The notes beneath the pieces are model-generated. The model ran no database searches, was not told the DNA's origin, and was given only the letters and a program-made list of their open reading frames with translations. Both the position numbers and the translations under genes were made by a program. Source: Serratia proteamaculans (GTDB taxonomy: Bacteria; Pseudomonadota; Gammaproteobacteria; Enterobacterales; Enterobacteriaceae). From it: 64,000 nucleotides of DNA. The stretch lies in contig NZ_WBKI01000004.1 in the NCBI RefSeq assembly GCF_008830365.1, positions 186,001 through 250,000 of the forward strand. Reading direction: 5' to 3'. Below are positions 31,699 to 40,055 of this stretch, one piece after another; positions within the stretch are counted from its first letter, which is position 1; each line of letters begins with the position of its first letter.

Positions 31699-32415
31699 AT
31701 GAAGAAGCAGTGGGTAGAAAGTTTGAAAATGGGGTGTGCACGTTTATGGCCGCATCCCTTAGCCGTCGGCAAAAAAGAGATTTTGCTTTCCAGCGTCGGC
31801 GCTGGGTTAGGGCTAATGATTTCCGGTTGGATCAGCCATTTTGTCCTGGGTGAGGTCAACCTGTGGTTTATTGCCCCAATGGGGGCTTCTGCGGTGCTGT
31901 TGTTTGGCGTGCCAAACAGTCCGCTGGCGCAGCCATGGTCGATCGTCGGCGGCAATGTCTCGGCTGCGGCGGTAGGGGTCAGCACCAGCCTGCTGATTGC
32001 CGATCCCGGCCTGGCCTGTGGGGCGGCGGCGGCGTTGGCGATTGGGTTGATGTTCAAACTTCGCTGTTTGCATCCGCCCGGCGGCGCGGTCGCGCTGACC
32101 GCGATCCTCGGCGGACCGGGTATTCACCAACTGGGCTACAGCTTTGTGCTGTACCCGGTGCTGCTGAACTCGGTGCTATTGGCCGTGCTGGCGATTATCT
32201 TCAATAACCTGGCCGGACGACGTTATCCGCACCCCTTGGCCTCGGCCGAAGCCAAGCCAGCCAATCTGCCGATTGATGCGGTGTCTATCACCCGTGCCGA
32301 TCTGCACGAGGCGCTGATGCAGGGCGAACTGTTTGATATCGACGAAGATGACCTGCAGGAAATCCTGCTGCGTGCCGAACAGCTGGCGCACCAGCGGCAG
32401 AATGGTGGAGGGTGA
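31699..32415 (+). CDS. HPP-family integral membrane protein
   Basis: A 238-residue protein with four to five hydrophobic segments in residues 28-170 and the family hallmark His-Pro-Pro motif in LRCLHPPGGAVALTA near residue 120. The C-terminal 60 residues are soluble and acidic (ELFDIDEDDLQEILLRAEQL). HPP proteins in plants and cyanobacteria carry nitrite into plastids or cells; in enterics the substrate is not known. The ribosome-binding site is weak. It is the last gene with normal base composition before the accessory scar. Confidence 0.82.
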   Translation: MKKQWVESLKMGCARLWPHPLAVGKKEILLSSVGAGLGLMISGWISHFVLGEVNLWFIAPMGASAVLLFGVPNSPLAQPWSIVGGNVSAAAVGVSTSLLIADPGLACGAAAALAIGLMFKLRCLHPPGGAVALTAILGGPGIHQLGYSFVLYPVLLNSVLLAVLAIIFNNLAGRRYPHPLASAEAKPANLPIDAVSITRADLHEALMQGELFDIDEDDLQEILLRAEQLAHQRQNGGG

Positions 32416-32516
32416 TTACGCGAGCGGGCGGAAACAAAAAAGCGCCACAATGTGACGACTCTCGCCAAATCTAACACGGCAGCGCTGTGCCCGAAGCGGG
32501 AGTTATTTGCAGGAAA

Positions 32517-32547
32517 CCCCTGCGGACTCAATCTTGGCCCGCAGGGG
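32517..32547. terminator. Strong hairpin in the HPP-MFS gap
   Basis: CCCCTGCGG (32517-32525) pairs exactly with CCGCAGGGG (32539-32547) around a 13-base loop. T tracts are weak on both strands. The 231-base gap it lies in shows no gene; the hairpin may end the converging HPP and MFS transcripts. Confidence 0.4.
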
Positions 32548-32646
32548 AAAAACTTACGGTGTAAATACGCATTGCCCGTTCCGAAGGCCAAAAATTCAGC
32601 GGAAAGAATTAACAATGCAAATATCTATGATCCACCAGAAACGAAA

Positions 32647-33825
32647 TTACTCCGCGATATCATGCCGTCTGGTATATCTGACCTGAAACCAGAGAGGAAA
32701 TAACGCAAGTAGACACATACCTGTCCCAGCCCAGGGGGTATATGCCAGCAGGTCATGATGTACGAGCGCAGCTCCGATGCTTTCCCCGAAAAAAATACCC
32801 AGATTAAAAGCTGATATATTCAAAGCAGAAGCAAATCCAACGGCTTGTGGAGTGTATCGTTCCGCCATTGACAACATACCCTGTTGCACCGCCGGAGATA
32901 TACCAAATGCCAGAGCCCCCCACAGGAAAAGTAACACAGCGACAGGGGCTTTCCATGGAAGAAGAACAGCCAAAGCAATCAATGACACTGCCAGTAATAC
33001 AAACTGAATACCCAGCGTACTTTCCCAGCCCCGTGTTGATGAAAAATGACCGCCCGTCACATTACCTACCAGTGTGGCCAAGCCGAAGACCATCAGCAAA
33101 ATACTCGCAGCTTCGGAAGAAAATCCGCTGAGTAAGGTCAGTATGGGGATCACAAAAGTGAATGCAGCAAAGCTGGCTCCAAACCCTAGGATGGTAATAA
33201 CCATCATAGTCAGGATAGCCGGGTGCAACAGCGCCCGCAGTTGCTCGCTGACACTACCTGATTCATCCTTTCTAATATCAGGCAACCAGGCCATTGTTGA
33301 CAGTAATGCGATAAAAGCCAGTATACTGACCATCATTAATGGCACACGCCAGCCCATTATTTGCCCGAGTAAGCTGCCAAGCGGGACACCTATAACCATG
33401 GCTAGCGTCAGTCCGGCAAACATAACAGCTATGGCCTTACCTGCTTTCCCTGTGGGGGCTATTCTGGCCGCAACTGTAGCTCCGATGGCGAAAAAACTAC
33501 CATGGGCCACGGCAGTCATTAATCGTCCGGCAAGAAAAAGAGCATAACTACCGGACATTGCCGAGATCATACTTCCTGCCAGAAATATGACGATCAGGGC
33601 AATCAGGACAGGTTTTGGGGATAAACCAGAGATTACCATCACAAGTAATGGTGTGCCCAGTGCCAGTGCTAGCGCATACAAACCAACAAGATTTCCGGCA
33701 CGGGGTAAATCGATACTCAGTGCTGTCGCGATTTCAGGCAAAATACCTACAACAATAAATTCTGCCATGCCAATTGCAAACGCTGTCACTGACAATGCCA
33801 GCAAACCGGGATGAATACGCTGCAT
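32647..33825 (-). CDS. DHA1-type MFS transporter
   Basis: A 392-residue major-facilitator exporter of the AraJ/YdhP/NepI-like DHA1 group, with 12 membrane segments; the first is LLALSVTAFAIGMAEFIVVGILPEIA-like and the TM5 motif C region MVIGVPLGSLLGQIMGWR is clear. The coding sequence uses more A/T-ending codons than the flanking core genes, a sign of horizontal origin. It starts four bases after the stop of the GlcG-like gene, so the two are coupled. Substrate unknown; the linked IclR regulator suggests an aromatic or carboxylic compound. Confidence 0.82.
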   Translation of the reverse strand: MQRIHPGLLALSVTAFAIGMAEFIVVGILPEIATALSIDLPRAGNLVGLYALALALGTPLLVMVISGLSPKPVLIALIVIFLAGSMISAMSGSYALFLAGRLMTAVAHGSFFAIGATVAARIAPTGKAGKAIAVMFAGLTLAMVIGVPLGSLLGQIMGWRVPLMMVSILAFIALLSTMAWLPDIRKDESGSVSEQLRALLHPAILTMMVITILGFGASFAAFTFVIPILTLLSGFSSEAASILLMVFGLATLVGNVTGGHFSSTRGWESTLGIQFVLLAVSLIALAVLLPWKAPVAVLLFLWGALAFGISPAVQQGMLSMAERYTPQAVGFASALNISAFNLGIFFGESIGAALVHHDLLAYTPWAGTGMCLLALFPLWFQVRYTRRHDIAE

Positions 33826-33829
33826 AGCT

Positions 33830-34240
33830 TTACACTCTTCCTGCTGCTGACGTTGCCGCTACCCCGGACAGAGCCAGTTGTTGGTCTAAATCTAAAGTAG
33901 CACCAGCAACACCAACAGCGCCAAGTATGGCCCCCTGATCATCGCGAAGCACAACACCGCCACCAAAACTGATTAGGCCACCGTTGGTTGATTCAAGTGA
34001 ATATATGCTCCCACCCGGACGAGCCTCCAGTCCCAGAGTCGCTGAATCAGAACCAAACAGAGCCGCAGTGCGTGCTTTTTTGATCGAGACATCAATTGCT
34101 CCGGCAACAGCACCATCCATACGCAGGAAGCTTCTCAGTAGACCTGCATTGTCCACAATACTGATACACACGGCCTGTTTACGTTCCTGAGCGAGTGAAG
34201 TGATTTTACGGATGGCATCACGTGAAATTTGTTCGAACAT
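33830..34240 (-). CDS. GlcG/HbpS-like protein (PF03928-type)
   Basis: A 136-residue protein of the haem-degrading/GlcG family, with the typical IVDNAGLLRSFLRMDGA, KARTAALF and GGVVLRDDQGAILGAVGVAGA blocks. Members bind haem or corrinoids, or occur as orphan partners in catabolic operons. ATG 34240 was chosen because GGAG lies eight bases upstream. It sits between the IclR regulator and the MFS gene in one operon-like row. Function here cannot be stated beyond family. Confidence 0.78.
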   Translation of the reverse strand: MFEQISRDAIRKITSLAQERKQAVCISIVDNAGLLRSFLRMDGAVAGAIDVSIKKARTAALFGSDSATLGLEARPGGSIYSLESTNGGLISFGGGVVLRDDQGAILGAVGVAGATLDLDQQLALSGVAATSAAGRV

Positions 34241-34320
34241 ATAAAATACTCCGGTCATTAAAAGAGTATTTTTTATAAAGAATCTAATTTGTTTACCCAA
34301 GCAATGGTTAAGATCCGTCT

Positions 34321-35037
34321 TTAAAGTTTGATAATGTCGAACATTTCTCGCATAACTCTGACAGCCAGTCGTCTGAGATAATCATGATGCAGGCGATACG
34401 AGGGGCCAGCCATACCCAGAGCAGCGACGACGTAACCATGATGACGAAGGGGGATTGCCAAGCAGTTGAGTCCTTCCTCAGCCTCCTCTATATCAAGCGC
34501 ATATCCACATTCTGCGATCTGTGTCAGCATGTTATTCAGCTTGTCAGTAATAAGTCCCTCCTTTCTGAGGGTTCTCGTGAGGTCATAATCAAAAGCCAGA
34601 AATACACGCCCGATTGCTGAAGTGGTCAGCCCTTCCCGTGTTCCCCGTGGACTAGCCACACGCAGTGCACTACCGCCTTCAATCGCTTCAATATAGAGGT
34701 ACTCACGTGTACCGCAAGGAACTGCCAGCCAACAGGTTTCGCCACTCAACGCAGACAACCGGCGCAATGCCGGAGTAAATTGTTCGCGAAGTTGCTGGTC
34801 CGTATCAGTCAGTGGCCGGGCAATATCCCGCAACCGCAGCCCCGCAATATAGTATTGACCCCGACGAGAAACGTACCCCAGTGAAGAAAGCGTGGCGAGT
34901 AACCCGTGCAAAGTCGTTTTATTCAGTGACAACTGTTCTGAAAGGTCAGCCAGACGGAATCCTTCTTTGCGAGATACCAGAGTTTCCAGTAGCAACATGG
35001 CTCTCTCTACTGACTGAATGTACTTACGCTGATTCAC
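34321..35037 (-). CDS. IclR-family transcriptional regulator
   Basis: A 238-residue regulator with an N-terminal winged helix (YIQSVERAMLLLETLVSRKEG and LADLSEQLSLNKTTLHGLLATL) and a C-terminal GAF-like effector domain (TTSAIGRVFLAFD, LNCLAIPLRHHGYVVAALGMAG). GTG 35037 with AGGA upstream gives the usual short N-terminus; a TTG at 35061 is the alternative. It is upstream of and co-directional with the GlcG-like and MFS genes and probably controls them. Base composition is A+T-richer than the core. Confidence 0.82.
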   Translation of the reverse strand: MNQRKYIQSVERAMLLLETLVSRKEGFRLADLSEQLSLNKTTLHGLLATLSSLGYVSRRGQYYIAGLRLRDIARPLTDTDQQLREQFTPALRRLSALSGETCWLAVPCGTREYLYIEAIEGGSALRVASPRGTREGLTTSAIGRVFLAFDYDLTRTLRKEGLITDKLNNMLTQIAECGYALDIEEAEEGLNCLAIPLRHHGYVVAALGMAGPSYRLHHDYLRRLAVRVMREMFDIIKL

Positions 35038-35329
35038 GGCTTGATGTCCTGATAAGAGCAATAACGAAAGTAGTTACGGATACGGAAGAAGACAACTGTT
35101 AATCTGAAACCTATGATTTTTATCATCATGGGAATCCCCTTGTCCTGGTAGATGACTTACGAATTATCGTACCAGAAAAAGGTAAAATAGCGGTTTGTAT
35201 CAAAGTTAATTTGTGTATGTGTTTTCGTCCTGCTAAGTGTCAAACTTACTGAAAACCTTAACCTCCGCTTTCCGCAGTGAGTTTAACGGGTCGATGCAAC
35301 GCTATCCTTAATTAATGGGGGACGTTGCC

Positions 35330-35449
35330 ATGAAACGAAGAACTTGCATTTACTACACGCCGGAACAAAAGGCGATTATCTGGGACAGATATAAGCAAGG
35401 TGATTCTCTACATGATATCGCCAGCGGCCCGTCACGGCGATTTATCTAA
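35330..35449 (+). pseudogene. IS30-family transposase fragment (N-terminal end only)
   Basis: A 39-codon frame begins MKRRTCIYYTPEQKAIIWDR and continues through a helix-turn-helix-like GDSLHDIA before running into unrelated codons and a stop. The first 31 or so residues resemble the N-terminus of IS30-type transposases as I remember them; the remaining roughly 300 residues are absent. The sequence just upstream (GGTCGATGCAACGC near 35288) may be part of the element's left end. The insertion sequence is therefore a decayed remnant. The 292 bases between it and the IclR gene hold no gene that I can see. Confidence 0.55.
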
Positions 35450-35550
35450 ATATCCAAATATCCCCACGTAGATTTAGAATGCAACGTGACAGCGGCGCTC
35501 TCGGGCGCTTGTAACCTCGGTTAATTAGCTCGTAATAGTGACACTAAAAA

Positions 35551-35775
35551 TTGACACTATGTTGTTCTTGCGATGGTGTCATAAAGTGGTCTGATATTGA
35601 GGCGCTTTTTACCGCATTAGGAGCGGAAATTCATGAAAGGGAAGGTTCTAGGATCGCGGTGCTGTTGAAAGGTGAGAAACGTATCTTTCACCGGCCACAC
35701 CCCAGACCTACCACTGACAAGGGGGCGGTTAACTCCATACGGATCTGGTTGGATAGCTTAGGAATTAAATCATGA
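35551..35775 (+). pseudogene. hicA: 5'-truncated hicA toxin gene
   Basis: From IKWSDIEALFTALGAE to the stop, about 65 residues match the long form of the HicA mRNA-interferase toxin, including FHRPHPRP and the C-terminal KGAVNSIRIWLDSLG. The usual first 20 or so residues (the KHRKTLELIF helix and its Met) are missing. The frame can only open at a TTG without a ribosome-binding site, and the residues before IKW are unrelated to HicA. The 3' end overlaps hicB by four bases (ATGA). The toxin is thus probably dead, with the break at about 35575-35581. Confidence 0.75.
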
Positions 35776-36116
35776 TGAACAATACCATGAAAATTGACGG
35801 CCACGTGGCCATCATCAACTTCGACCCAGAGCTCGAAATGTTCCGGGGCGAGTTTGTCGGGCTGAATGGCGGGGCTGACTTCTACGCCTACAGCGTTGAA
35901 GAGTTGAAGAAAGAAGGTGCTACCTCGCTTGCGGTCTTTTTGGATGAGTGTGAAAAAGATGGCATTGCGCCTTACAAATCGTACAGCGGCAAAGTGACCA
36001 CCCGCCTGTCGCCGGAACGTCATCAGGCGTTAGCGATAGCGGCACAGGCCACAGGGCAGTCAATCAATGAGTTGCTGAATGAAGGCGTTGATTTGGTTAT
36101 CGAAAAACATTCCTGA
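35772..36116 (+). CDS. hicB: HicB-family antitoxin
   Basis: A 114-residue antitoxin. The N-terminal half is the partial RNase-H-like fold (IDGHVAIINFDPELEMFRGEFVGLNG) and the C-terminal half is a ribbon-helix-helix DNA-binding domain (RLSPERHQALAIAAQATGQSINELLNEGVD). The gene appears intact. Its toxin partner upstream is truncated, and the normal hicAB promoter has been lost with it. Of the start codons available, the ATG overlapping the hicA stop is the natural coupled one. Confidence 0.88.
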   Translation: MMNNTMKIDGHVAIINFDPELEMFRGEFVGLNGGADFYAYSVEELKKEGATSLAVFLDECEKDGIAPYKSYSGKVTTRLSPERHQALAIAAQATGQSINELLNEGVDLVIEKHS

Positions 36117-36130
36117 GCCACCGGTAACAA

Positions 36131-36160
36131 AAAAGCCGCCAATCACTGGCGGCTTTTGCT
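36131..36160 (+). terminator. Intrinsic terminator behind hicB
   Basis: GCCGCCA (36135-36141) pairs with TGGCGGC (36147-36153), followed by TTTTGCTT, and preceded by a run of A. Fits the end of the hicAB transcript. Confidence 0.85.
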
Positions 36161-36189
36161 TATTCGCTCGGTAGCTCATAGGGCGAGAA

Positions 36190-37129
36190 GCGGATCACCT
36201 CTTCACCTACCCACTCCGAACCCGGCGCAGACCAAGCTGATCAATGAGAAATATCGCGCTCCCCTCAACGGATTGATCATTGATAAAGCGATAAAGAATC
36301 ATATTGTCAGCGGAGCTGATTGTCCCGGCGAGCGTGGGCGGGTTCTGGCTTCGTGAGATGGGGTTGTATGACGATTTCGGCACGCTGATTGCGGTCGCTA
36401 ATATGGCTGAAAGCTACAAGCCGAAACTGGAGGAGGGCAGCGGCCGCACGCAGACGCTGCGCATGATCCTGATAGTTAGCAGCGCCGCCGCTATGAGCGT
36501 GATTGCCGGGGCGATACCGTACTGGCAACCAAAGATTTTGTTGCGGACGTCATCAAAGAGCATGAGAAAACCCGCAGCCACCTGGACGCCAGCACCACCG
36601 CTAAAGGGTTGGTGCAACTGAGTAGCGCGACAACCAGCGCGGAAGAAACCAAAGCCGCCACGCCGAAGGCCGTTAACGATGCCAGCGCCAAAAAGTCCGC
36701 CAATCTGTCCGACCTGACCGACAAATCCGCCGCTCGTGGCAATCTGGCGTTAGGCAGTGCTGCGACGAAAAACGTCGGCGTTGAGGGCGGGCAACTGATG
36801 GCCGTGGGCACGTTTGGGCTGGAGGCAGGTGCGCGAGCTTTGATAATGCCTATTGCAATACCGCGCAGATTTATCGTGTTAATGCGGCATCAGAAAACAA
36901 GCCACCCACTAGCGGTAACATTGCTGCCGGGGTCATTAGCCTGCCTTGTGATGCTGCACCGTCCACCGGTTATGTCAGTGCGTCAGGTTTAGGGTATGGC
37001 TTTATCGGTGCTTCTAACAGGCCGGAAAACGGGGTGAAGTGGTCACGGATTTATACCACAGATTACAAGCCTACGGCCGCGGATGATGACACGCCATTTT
37101 ACACTCTTTGCACTTCTTCAAGGCCATAA
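36190..37129 (+). pseudogene. Phage tail-fibre gene, broken by several frameshifts
   Basis: Reading across frames, this stretch encodes the conserved N-terminal part of a P2-like tail-fibre protein: AQTKLINEKYRAPLNGL, then VPASVGGFWLREMGLYDDFG, AVANMAESYKPKLEEGSG, VLATKDFVADVIKEHEKTR, GLVQLSSATTSAEETKAATP, and a distal part with SFDNAYCNTAQIYRVN and GASNRPENGVKWSRIYTTD to a stop at 37129. The frame changes near 36305, near 36512 and near 36830, and the first ~30 codons are missing. It cannot make a functional fibre. It is the only clear phage structural remnant in the window and lies between hicAB and ileX. Confidence 0.72.
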
Positions 37130-37221
37130 TCAAAAATCCTTTTTGAACAGAAAACCATAATGGTGCATGTGTCGATTGGGGCCGCTGCTGCGACTGGTGA
37201 GGCAATTTTGAGGCATTAGAT

Positions 37222-37257
37222 AGTTAAAAATAAAAAGCCACCTTCAGGAAGGTGGCT
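37222..37257 (-). terminator. Intrinsic terminator of ileX
   Basis: AGCCACCTTC (37236-37245) pairs with GAAGGTGGCT (37248-37257). On the minus strand the stem is followed by TTTTTATTTTT. It lies 28 bases beyond the tRNA 3' end and so belongs to the tRNA transcript. Confidence 0.8.
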
Positions 37258-37284
37258 TGATTTGCTGTTATATCAGCTAAAATT

Positions 37285-37361
37285 TGGTGGCCCCTACTGG
37301 ACTTGAACCAGTGACCAAGCGATTATGAGTCGCGTGCTCTAACCAACTGAGCTAAGGGGCC
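37285..37361 (-). tRNA. ileX: tRNA-Ile with CAU anticodon (lysidine-modified, reads AUA)
   Basis: A 77-base tRNA including an encoded CCA. Acceptor GGCCCCT pairs with AGGGGCC, the T loop is GTTCAAGTC, and the anticodon loop CTCATAA gives anticodon CAU at 37325-37327 (complement). The sequence is almost that of E. coli ileX, and it lies next to mug as in E. coli, so it is an AUA-reading isoleucine tRNA and not a methionine tRNA. Its 3' side faces the accessory scar. Confidence 0.93.
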
Positions 37362-37508
37362 AAGCGGCGAGATTATACGGTAATCCTCCGGCGCAGGTCT
37401 ACTGTTAACCATCTGTATGTTGCTTTTCTGCGCAGTTCTAGCCTGTTGTAATTGCTGGCGGATTTTGCGATAACCGCTGTAAATCCCTTTAATGGACTCT
37501 CGAACCCT

Positions 37509-37997
37509 ATGGAACTCCTGGCGCCCAACCTGCGGGTGGTGTTTTGCGGCATCAACCCTGGCCTGTCTTCGGCCCATCAAGGCTACCCTTTTGCTAACGG
37601 CAGCAACCGCTTCTGGAAAGTGGTGCATCAGGCCGGTTTTACCGATAGTCAGTTAGCGCCGGAGCAATGGCAACAGCTGCAGGAGACCGGTTGTGGCATC
37701 ACCGCCTTGGTGGCGCGGCCTACTGTGGCAGCCAGTGAGGTAACGCGTGACGAGCTGCTCAGCGGCGGTGAGGCGTTAAAGGAAAAGATCCTGCGTTACC
37801 AGCCGAGTGCGTTGGCGATTTTGGGCAAACAGGCGTTCAGCAGTGCCTTTGGGGTGCGTAAAGCGTCCTGGGGACGTCAGGACATGACGATCGGTAAAAC
37901 TGAAGTGTGGGTGCTGCCGAACCCCAGTGGATTGAACCGTGCCACGCTGGAGCAGCTTACAGAGAGCTATCGCGAGCTGTACCTGGCATTGAAATAA
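37509..37997 (+). CDS. mug: G/U mismatch-specific DNA glycosylase Mug
   Basis: Mug removes uracil or ethenocytosine opposite guanine. The 162-residue protein has the N-terminal catalytic motif [11 protein letters not shown] (the Asn is the catalytic residue) and the C-terminal intercalation motif LPNPSGLNR. The ATG at 37509 aligns with the E. coli start; a longer frame reaching 37452 is not conserved. The ribosome-binding site is weak. It converges on rpoD, with a strong terminator between. Confidence 0.92.
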   Translation: MELLAPNLRVVFCGINPGLSSAHQGYPFANGSNRFWKVVHQAGFTDSQLAPEQWQQLQETGCGITALVARPTVAASEVTRDELLSGGEALKEKILRYQPSALAILGKQAFSSAFGVRKASWGRQDMTIGKTEVWVLPNPSGLNRATLEQLTESYRELYLALK

Positions 37998-38018
37998 GTT
38001 TGATGGATTTTAGGCAAT

Positions 38019-38047
38019 AAAAAACCCCGGCGAGCCGGGGTTTTTTG
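38019..38047. terminator. Bidirectional terminator between mug and rpoD
   Basis: AACCCCGGC and GCCGGGGTT form a nine-pair stem with a run of A before and T after, so it can act for both converging transcripts. Confidence 0.88.
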
Positions 38048-38061
38048 CAAGCAGCTAAACC

Positions 38062-39897
38062 TTAGTCGTCCAGGAAGCTACGCAGCACTTCGGAACGGCT
38101 TGGGTGGCGCAGTTTACGCAGCGCTTTGGCTTCGATCTGACGAATACGCTCACGGGTAACGTCAAACTGTTTGCCCACTTCTTCCAACGTGTGGTCAGTG
38201 TTCATATCGATACCGAAACGCATACGTAGCACTTTCGCTTCACGGGCGGTCAGGCCAGCCAGGACGTCGTGCGTTGCAGAGCGCAGGCTTTCTGAGGTAG
38301 CAGAATCCAGCGGCAGCTCGAGGGTGGTATCCTCGATGAAATCGCCCAGGTGTGAATCTTCATCATCACCGATTGGCGTTTCCATGGAGATCGGCTCTTT
38401 GGCGATCTTCAGCACTTTGCGAATTTTGTCTTCCGGCATCAGCATGCGTTCAGCCAGCTCTTCCGGCGTCGGCTCGCGGCCCATCTCTTGCAACATCTGG
38501 CGCGAAATACGGTTGAGTTTGTTGATGGTCTCAATCATATGCACCGGAATACGGATGGTACGCGCCTGGTCGGCGATAGAGCGGGTGATAGCCTGACGGA
38601 TCCACCAGGTGGCGTAAGTTGAGAACTTATAACCACGACGGTATTCAAACTTGTCTACCGCTTTCATCAGACCGATGTTGCCTTCCTGGATCAGATCCAG
38701 GAACTGCAGACCGCGGTTGGTGTATTTCTTGGCGATAGAAATAACCAGACGCAAGTTGGCTTCAACCATTTCTTTCTTCGCACGGCGGGCTTTCGCTTCA
38801 CCGATAGACATACGACGGTTGATGTCCTTCACCTGCTCGATGGTCAGGCCGGTTTCTTCTTCGATCTGACGCAGTTTCTGCAGGCTGCGCTGGACGTCAT
38901 CCGCGACGTCTTTCAGCTTTTCTGACCATGGCTTGGCCATTGCCAGTGCGGCTGCGAACCAGGTATCGCTGGTTTCGTTGCTTGAGAACAGGGTAACGAA
39001 GTTTTTCTTCGGCATTTTGCACTGTTCAACGCACAGCTTCATGATGATACGTTCTTGAGTCCGAACGCGGTCCATCATGATGCGCATGCTGTTGACCAGG
39101 AAGTCGAACTGTTTTGGCACCAGGCGGAACTGCTTGAACACTTCAGACAGCTTCAGAATTTCTTCTGCTGCGCTGGCGTGGCTGCGGCCGTTCTTTTTGA
39201 TGACAACACGCGTCGCTTCATACTGATCGCGCAGGTCGGAGAATTTCTGACGAGCCAGCTCTGGATCGATGCTGTTGTCGTCTTCTTCTTCTTCGTCGTC
39301 TTCCTCTTCTTCGTCGTCTTTCTGCTCTTCGGTCGACAGCTCAGAACCGACGTGCGTCGCGGTAGGAGCGATGTCCTCTTCCGCATTAGGATCGACGAAG
39401 CCGGTGATCAGGTCGGACAGGCGAGCTTCGCCCGCTTCGACGCGATCGTACTGCTCCAGCAAATAGGTGATGGCTTCCGGGTACTCGGCAACGGAGCACT
39501 GAACCTGGTTGATGCCGTCTTCAATACGCTTGGCGATGTCGATTTCGCCTTCGCGCGTCAGCAGTTCAACGGTCCCCATTTCGCGCATGTACATGCGCAC
39601 CGGGTCGGTGGTACGGCCAATTTCAGACTCAACGCTGGACAACACTTGAGCAGCCGCTTCCGCCGCATCATCATCGGTGTCGGTGGTGTTCTCGGCCAGC
39701 ATCAGGTCATCGGCGTCCGGTGCTTCTTCCAGCACCTGGATGCCCATGTCGTTAATCATCTGGATGATGTCTTCGATCTGGTCGGAGTCGACGATATCTT
39801 CCGGCAGATGGTCATTGACCTCAGCATAGGTCAGATAGCCTTGCTCCTTACCACGGGTGACAAGTAGCTTTAGCTGTGACTGCGGGTTTTGCTCCAT
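38062..39897 (-). CDS. rpoD: RNA polymerase primary sigma factor RpoD (sigma 70)
   Basis: The housekeeping sigma factor, 611 residues against 613 in E. coli. Region 1.1 is at the N-terminus, then the non-conserved region with a long acidic run ([14 protein letters not shown] near residue 190-205), region 2 with [20 protein letters not shown] for -10 recognition, and region 4 with the [20 protein letters not shown] helix-turn-helix. ATG 39897 gives [12 protein letters not shown] as in E. coli; upstream in-frame codons are in the dnaG-rpoD leader. It is the last gene of the macromolecular synthesis operon. Confidence 0.97.
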   Translation of the reverse strand: MEQNPQSQLKLLVTRGKEQGYLTYAEVNDHLPEDIVDSDQIEDIIQMINDMGIQVLEEAPDADDLMLAENTTDTDDDAAEAAAQVLSSVESEIGRTTDPVRMYMREMGTVELLTREGEIDIAKRIEDGINQVQCSVAEYPEAITYLLEQYDRVEAGEARLSDLITGFVDPNAEEDIAPTATHVGSELSTEEQKDDEEEEDDEEEEDDNSIDPELARQKFSDLRDQYEATRVVIKKNGRSHASAAEEILKLSEVFKQFRLVPKQFDFLVNSMRIMMDRVRTQERIIMKLCVEQCKMPKKNFVTLFSSNETSDTWFAAALAMAKPWSEKLKDVADDVQRSLQKLRQIEEETGLTIEQVKDINRRMSIGEAKARRAKKEMVEANLRLVISIAKKYTNRGLQFLDLIQEGNIGLMKAVDKFEYRRGYKFSTYATWWIRQAITRSIADQARTIRIPVHMIETINKLNRISRQMLQEMGREPTPEELAERMLMPEDKIRKVLKIAKEPISMETPIGDDEDSHLGDFIEDTTLELPLDSATSESLRSATHDVLAGLTAREAKVLRMRFGIDMNTDHTLEEVGKQFDVTRERIRQIEAKALRKLRHPSRSEVLRSFLDD

Positions 39898-40055
39898 AAG
39901 ACGGTATCCACACTTCAGAGTATTGGGGTTGGTGTCGGTCGGCGAAACCGCCAACAATAGCATTTGGGGCGTTTTTGTTGTTGCCGCGGCCCACTGTGGC
40001 GGCATATTGCAGGGCTCTGCCCTCGCATTTATCGGCACTTAAGCCGTTTAGGTAT

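Noticed and set aside
32416-32646. attL-type direct repeat of the ileX 3' end near the far border of the scar
   Set aside because: I looked for the T-arm/acceptor sequence of the tRNA here and elsewhere in the accessory stretch and did not find a copy, so an intact island with paired att sites is not supported.
37160-37219. A 19-codon frame (MVHVSIGAAAATGEAILRH) after the tail-fibre remnant
   Set aside because: No ribosome-binding site, no known family; probably leftover phage or spacer sequence.
39270-39340. Glu/Asp repeat in rpoD as a possible unusual insertion
   Set aside because: Enterobacterial sigma 70 normally carries an acidic run at this place in its non-conserved region, and total length is ordinary.
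39055-39867. A 270-codon open frame with a Phe/Val run on the plus strand
   Set aside because: Antisense to rpoD; the phenylalanine-rich run is just the complement of the acidic stretch of sigma 70.
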